Shown here: in pieces, positions 61,307 through 64,000 of the stretch
How positions within the stretch are numbered: position 1 is the stretch's first letter
Layout: each line of letters opens with the position of its first letter
Source: Planctomycetota bacterium
GTDB lineage: Bacteria; Planctomycetota; Planctomycetia; Pirellulales; Lacipirellulaceae
Assembly (NCBI GenBank): GCA_013152205.1
Contig: JAADGV010000002.1
Coordinates: forward strand, 21,898 to 85,897
DNA: 64,000 bases
Direction: 5' to 3'
Translations under genes and position numbers: made by a program
Notes under the pieces: generated by a model
Told to the model about the DNA's origin: nothing
Databases searched by the model: none
Seen by the model: the letters and a program-made list of their open reading frames with translations, nothing else

Positions 61307-62601
61307 GTTCGACAGCCCTATTCTGGACCAGTTTTTGCAGCTTGGCAGCAACAGCCATTGCTAGCCTGGGGTTTCGCGCTTTGCGAGAGTTCTCGCGTCA
61401 CGACCTCGAAGCTCTCTGTCGACACCGCGGCCATCCCAAACGCTTTAGCCAAGTCCTCCGTCATCACGAGACGGTTGCGATGGGCGTCGAAAGCCTCGCG
61501 ACTTTCACCACCGTCGTCGGTACCGTTTCCGGCTGGCTTTGGCTGAAGACCCGTTGGCAATTTTCTGACGAAATCACTTGGCTAGCATTCCTAGCTTCGT
61601 GCGTTACTTTAAGCCTGATACTAGCCGCGGTTACAACTTGGATACCTTGGGCATTCTCACGAATCTTCTCAGCCGGATTTCTGTTTTACACTTGGCCCTT
61701 ATGGAAAACACTCTCGGCCTTGGCCAGCCCGCTCGTCTGGGGAGCAAAAAGTGTCGATCTAATTTTACACCGCGTCGTTGGGCAAACCCCTCAGCAAGTC
61801 GACGAAGAAACGATCGAAGAAGAAATTCGCACCATTGTCACCGAAGGGCACCGTGAAGGCCTCTTGGAAGAGGACGCCCGCGAAATGATCGAAGGCGTCA
61901 TCGAACTCGGCGATGCCGATGTTTCCGAAATCATGACGCCGCGAACCGACATGCACATGATTCCGCTTAACATGCCCTGGGACGAATTAGTCGCCGATGT
62001 CATCGAAGCCACCCATACCCGAATTCCCGTGTTCGACAAAAACCGAGACGATGTCGTCGGCGTTCTCTACAGCAAAGACTTGCTCCCCGAGTTGGCCACC
62101 GGCGACCCCGCTTCGAGGACACCGATCCGCGACCTCGTTCGCAAACCGGTTTTCGTTCCCGAAACCAAGCCCGTCGACGACCTGCTGCAAATGTTCCAGC
62201 AGCTTCGAACCCATATCGCGGTCGTCCTCGACGAATACGGCGGAGTAGCCGGTTTGGTCACGATCGAAGACGTGCTCGAAGAAATCGTCGGCGAAATCGT
62301 TGATGAGTACGACAAAGAAGTCGCCCAAGAAATCGAACGGATCGACGACGATATTTACGAGGCCCTGGGCCGTACCCACATCGACGAGATCAACGACGCC
62401 ATGAAAATCGACCTGCCCGACGATGGTGATTTCGACACCATCGGCGGCTTTGTCTTCACTGAAATTGGCCGAGTCCCCATCGCCGGGGAATCTCTTGTCT
62501 GGCAAAACCAAATTCGTATCGAAGTGCTCGATGCCTCTGAGCGCCGCATCAACCGCGTACGAATCACCCGCCTCAGCGAAGCCGAGCGCGAAAGCGCCTA
62601 G
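61303..62601 (+). CDS. CNNM / CorC-type transporter-associated CBS protein
   Basis: 432 residues, GTG start overlapping ybeY. Hydrophobic segments up to about residue 150 form a reduced CNNM/DUF21 membrane domain. A linker (EETIEEEIRTIVTEGHREGLLEEDAREMIEGVIELGDADVSEIMTPRTDMHMIP) leads to two CBS domains (about 212-330, including FDKNRDDVVGVLYSKDLLP and DEYGGVAGLVTIEDVLEEIVGEIVDEYD). A C-terminal CorC_HlyC domain (about 345-425) follows. The family is linked to magnesium or cobalt export or resistance, formerly called hemolysin. Ends the plus-strand cluster. Confidence 0.9.
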   Translation: MSSTALFWTSFCSLAATAIASLGFRALREFSRHDLEALCRHRGHPKRFSQVLRHHETVAMGVESLATFTTVVGTVSGWLWLKTRWQFSDEITWLAFLASCVTLSLILAAVTTWIPWAFSRIFSAGFLFYTWPLWKTLSALASPLVWGAKSVDLILHRVVGQTPQQVDEETIEEEIRTIVTEGHREGLLEEDAREMIEGVIELGDADVSEIMTPRTDMHMIPLNMPWDELVADVIEATHTRIPVFDKNRDDVVGVLYSKDLLPELATGDPASRTPIRDLVRKPVFVPETKPVDDLLQMFQQLRTHIAVVLDEYGGVAGLVTIEDVLEEIVGEIVDEYDKEVAQEIERIDDDIYEALGRTHIDEINDAMKIDLPDDGDFDTIGGFVFTEIGRVPIAGESLVWQNQIRIEVLDASERRINRVRITRLSEAERESA

Positions 62602-63012
62602 CCCACATTTCTCGCCAGGGTTTTATCACCAAGGACACTAAGTTCGACTTCCACGTATGTCGCGGGCTATCTCGCCCAGCGGAAAAGTGCAAAAGCCAAG
62701 CTTATTGATGTGTGTATTAATAGAGGGGCCCCTATAAAAAACCACTTTCCACGCAAAGGGCAGGCTGCCCCGGCTTTGGAGGCCGGTCAATTGCCGCTTT
62801 TCGACGGCCAGGTTTGCCGATAGAATGGGCCAAGATGGCTCCTGCTGCTTTTATTGGCAAGGGGCTATTAGCCTCGCTCAGTGAATAAGACCGGCGAGGT
62901 AACTTTTTTACTACTTGGTAGTGCCATGGGTAGTATAGGAAAAGTAAAGCAGCTAAGTTTCTATCGCCAGATTGGCAAAAAACGCTATCAAGCAAAGAGA
63001 TACTAGAAACTT
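62602..63012. other. Intergenic region before the tRNA fragment
   Basis: No gene. A weak type A-like stretch (ATCACCAAGGACACTAAG, 62625-62642) is present, but no partner was found. A TTGGCA at 62972-62977 lies upstream of the tRNA-like sequence, but its spacing to any -10 is poor. Confidence 0.4.
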
Positions 63013-63058
63013 GGTCCGGTAGCTCAGTTGGTTAGAGCAGGGGACTCATAATCGGACC
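63013..63058 (+). pseudogene. tRNA-Met-like gene interrupted after the anticodon loop
   Basis: GGTCCGG (acceptor 5' strand), TA, a D-arm GCTC-AGTTGGTTA-GAGC, then GGGGA-CTCATAA with anticodon CAT at 63047-63049. Instead of the expected TCCCT stem and T-arm, the next seven bases TCGGACC (63052-63058) are complementary to the acceptor start (with one G-U). So it reads as if the 3' half between positions 41 and 65 is missing. It cannot give a normal tRNA as it stands. Confidence 0.65.
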
Positions 63059-63603
63059 TAGGGTGTTTTGGCTAACCCTTAAAAACTCGACTAATGCCTT
63101 TGCTTTCAGAGTGAAACGCCACACGACCAAAAAAAGTGAATACCCCAATTCACCACTATTACCCTTCGTTAGGGTGTCACTGACACCCCAAGCGTTATCA
63201 GCACGCTGACTTAGTACCAGATTTCAGCCGCCGATAGAATGCTCGCTCACCTTAGTCAGTTTGGTCGATCCAGGCTTGCTGCCGCGATTTCCGGACTGGA
63301 AACTGTCAGCGATGCCCCTCTGCAAGCCAAGCTCTCTAATGAGAGCGGCGTCTGCCCATTGCCAGCAGGAGTATCCACAAAGTTAGTTTAGGAGCTTTGT
63401 GAGTGCCTGTGCTTGGCAGGATGTAGTTTCTAACTGAAGTTTGTGTGTCACACACTCGGCAGTTAGTCAATTGCCGTTCGTGCGGTCGGTCAGATTCACC
63501 GACGACACTAAGGCCACAAGTCAGAACCTACGTCGAACGATGAATTCAAGGTGATTCGGGCACCTTTGTTCCGGCATCCGGCGTATCATGCCCAACGCTT
63601 TTT
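63059..63603. other. Gene-poor, palindrome-rich stretch
   Basis: No gene is supported. It has GGGTGTCAC-TGACACCC at 63172-63188, GTGAAT/ATTCAC at 63136-63153, GCTCTC-TAAT-GAGAGC at 63331-63346 and GTGTGTCACACAC near 63443-63455. This could be the edge of an integrated element with attachment or operator sites. Confidence 0.4.
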
Positions 63604-63798
63604 TTGCGGGATTTTGCTGCCGTGGGCGGCTTTTTCAAGAGCCTGATTGCAACTTGGAAACCAAGTGATGTCATTTTGGAAGCAGCTGTAGTCACGCACC
63701 AATTGACTCTTCCCAATTTTATTTTCAGCAGCGAAACCCAAAGCTTATCGATTGATATCCACAACGATTTGCCCTATGAGTTGATTCATGAATATTGA
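63604..63798 (+). CDS. Possible small protein (TTG start)
   Basis: 64 residues if a TTG start is used; the frame is open back to a TGA at 63541-63543 but has no ATG. Sequence LRDFAAVGGFFKSLIATWKPS is not recognised. Its last 11 bases overlap the next open frame. A minus-strand reading of the same region is also open, so it may be noise. Confidence 0.25.
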   Translation: MRDFAAVGGFFKSLIATWKPSDVILEAAVVTHQLTLPNFIFSSETQSLSIDIHNDLPYELIHEY

Positions 63799-63922
63799 CT
63801 GCGTCTATTTTCTACCGGCGATGGCGTTGATATTTCTGGTCCTGTTCGCCCTAATACTCTGGTCGCTCCAGGTTAAGTCCAGCCAAGACCGAGGCAAAAG
63901 TACTAAAGACAACCTCCGATAA
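63788..63922 (+). CDS. Possible small membrane protein
   Basis: 44 residues: a short polar start, one hydrophobic helix (residues about 7-26, FLPAMALIFLVLFALILW), then a basic, polar tail. It starts 11 bases before the previous stop, so coupling is possible. Too short for firm assignment; the fold is that of a single-pass membrane peptide. Confidence 0.35.
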   Translation: MNIDCVYFLPAMALIFLVLFALILWSLQVKSSQDRGKSTKDNLR

Positions 63923-64000
63923 TCCTTGTTTGAGAAGTCGGTCGTTCTGAATTGTTGATTTTTGGGTTCCTATTTGGTTTGGAACTATCATAGGTCGCCC

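Noticed and set aside
63013..63602. Group I or II intron inside the tRNA-Met gene
   Set aside because: No internal guide sequence pairing with the 5' exon, no P-Q-R-S-like core and no 3' half of the tRNA were found up to the window end.
63546..63764. 72-residue minus-strand frame as a transposase end
   Set aside because: The basic C-terminus is suggestive, but no transposase motif is visible and the plus strand is also open.

Overview
The window looks like chromosomal DNA of a planctomycete, probably of the Pirellulales group. This is inferred from gene content: PQQ-type beta-propeller proteins, a sulfatase, a Tat-exported Gfo/Idh oxidoreductase, a MoxR/DUF58/VWA cluster, DUF547, YHS-like and M56-HEAT proteins. 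Genes lie on both strands in short operons, and many intergenic gaps hold short dispersed inverted repeats. No rRNA gene, CRISPR array, prophage or complete insertion sequence is visible.

Layout. 1-8 kb: a gene end, a membrane beta-propeller protein, a decayed pilin-like fragment, a ClpP-like protein, a UbiD-family decarboxylase and a beta-CASP hydrolase. 8-25.6 kb: hemL, tsaB, a metallophosphatase, yidC (with an extra PDZ-like segment), mnmE, an M28 peptidase with two PDZ domains, a Gfo/Idh protein, a CHAD protein, a sulfatase, dihydroorotase, a Crp-type regulator, a small zinc-motif membrane protein and a secreted YHS-repeat protein. 26-34.6 kb: a GT-C mannosyltransferase coupled to a GT2 synthase, a small lipoprotein, a DUF547 protein, a leuB-like dehydrogenase with a strong terminator, a LuxR-type HTH protein, an unknown gene, a TauE/SafE permease and a methyltransferase. 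34.6-43 kb, minus strand: BatA-like protein, DUF58 protein, MoxR ATPase, a large VWA protein and an NHL lipoprotein. 43-52.4 kb: a fused Sua5/low-molecular-weight phosphatase followed by rpiB, then a BlaI/BlaR1-like pair with two visible operator palindromes, a PQQ-like protein and a family-4-type uracil-DNA glycosylase.

53-62.6 kb is a plus-strand housekeeping run: purA, uppS, cdsA, phoH, pgpH-like, ybeY and a CNNM/CorC protein. It links purine synthesis, lipid carrier and phospholipid precursor synthesis, a cyclic-di-AMP-type phosphodiesterase and ribosome/RNA maturation. It is interrupted twice by small GxxExxY-protein genes, one between uppS and cdsA and one between pgpH and ybeY.

The strongest novelty candidate is those two GxxExxY cassettes. 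Each is a roughly 467-base unit bounded by inverted repeats: 16/16 identical in one, 26/29 in the other. The two repeats are unrelated in sequence, but both are built from 8-9 base iterons. Elsewhere in the window the same kinds of repeat occur as gene-less inverted pairs or solitary ends. Together this suggests a family of minute mobile units with gene-less derivatives. The right edge (63.0-64 kb) holds a tRNA-Met-like gene that stops matching after the anticodon loop, followed by gene-poor, palindrome-rich DNA that may be the edge of an integrated element.
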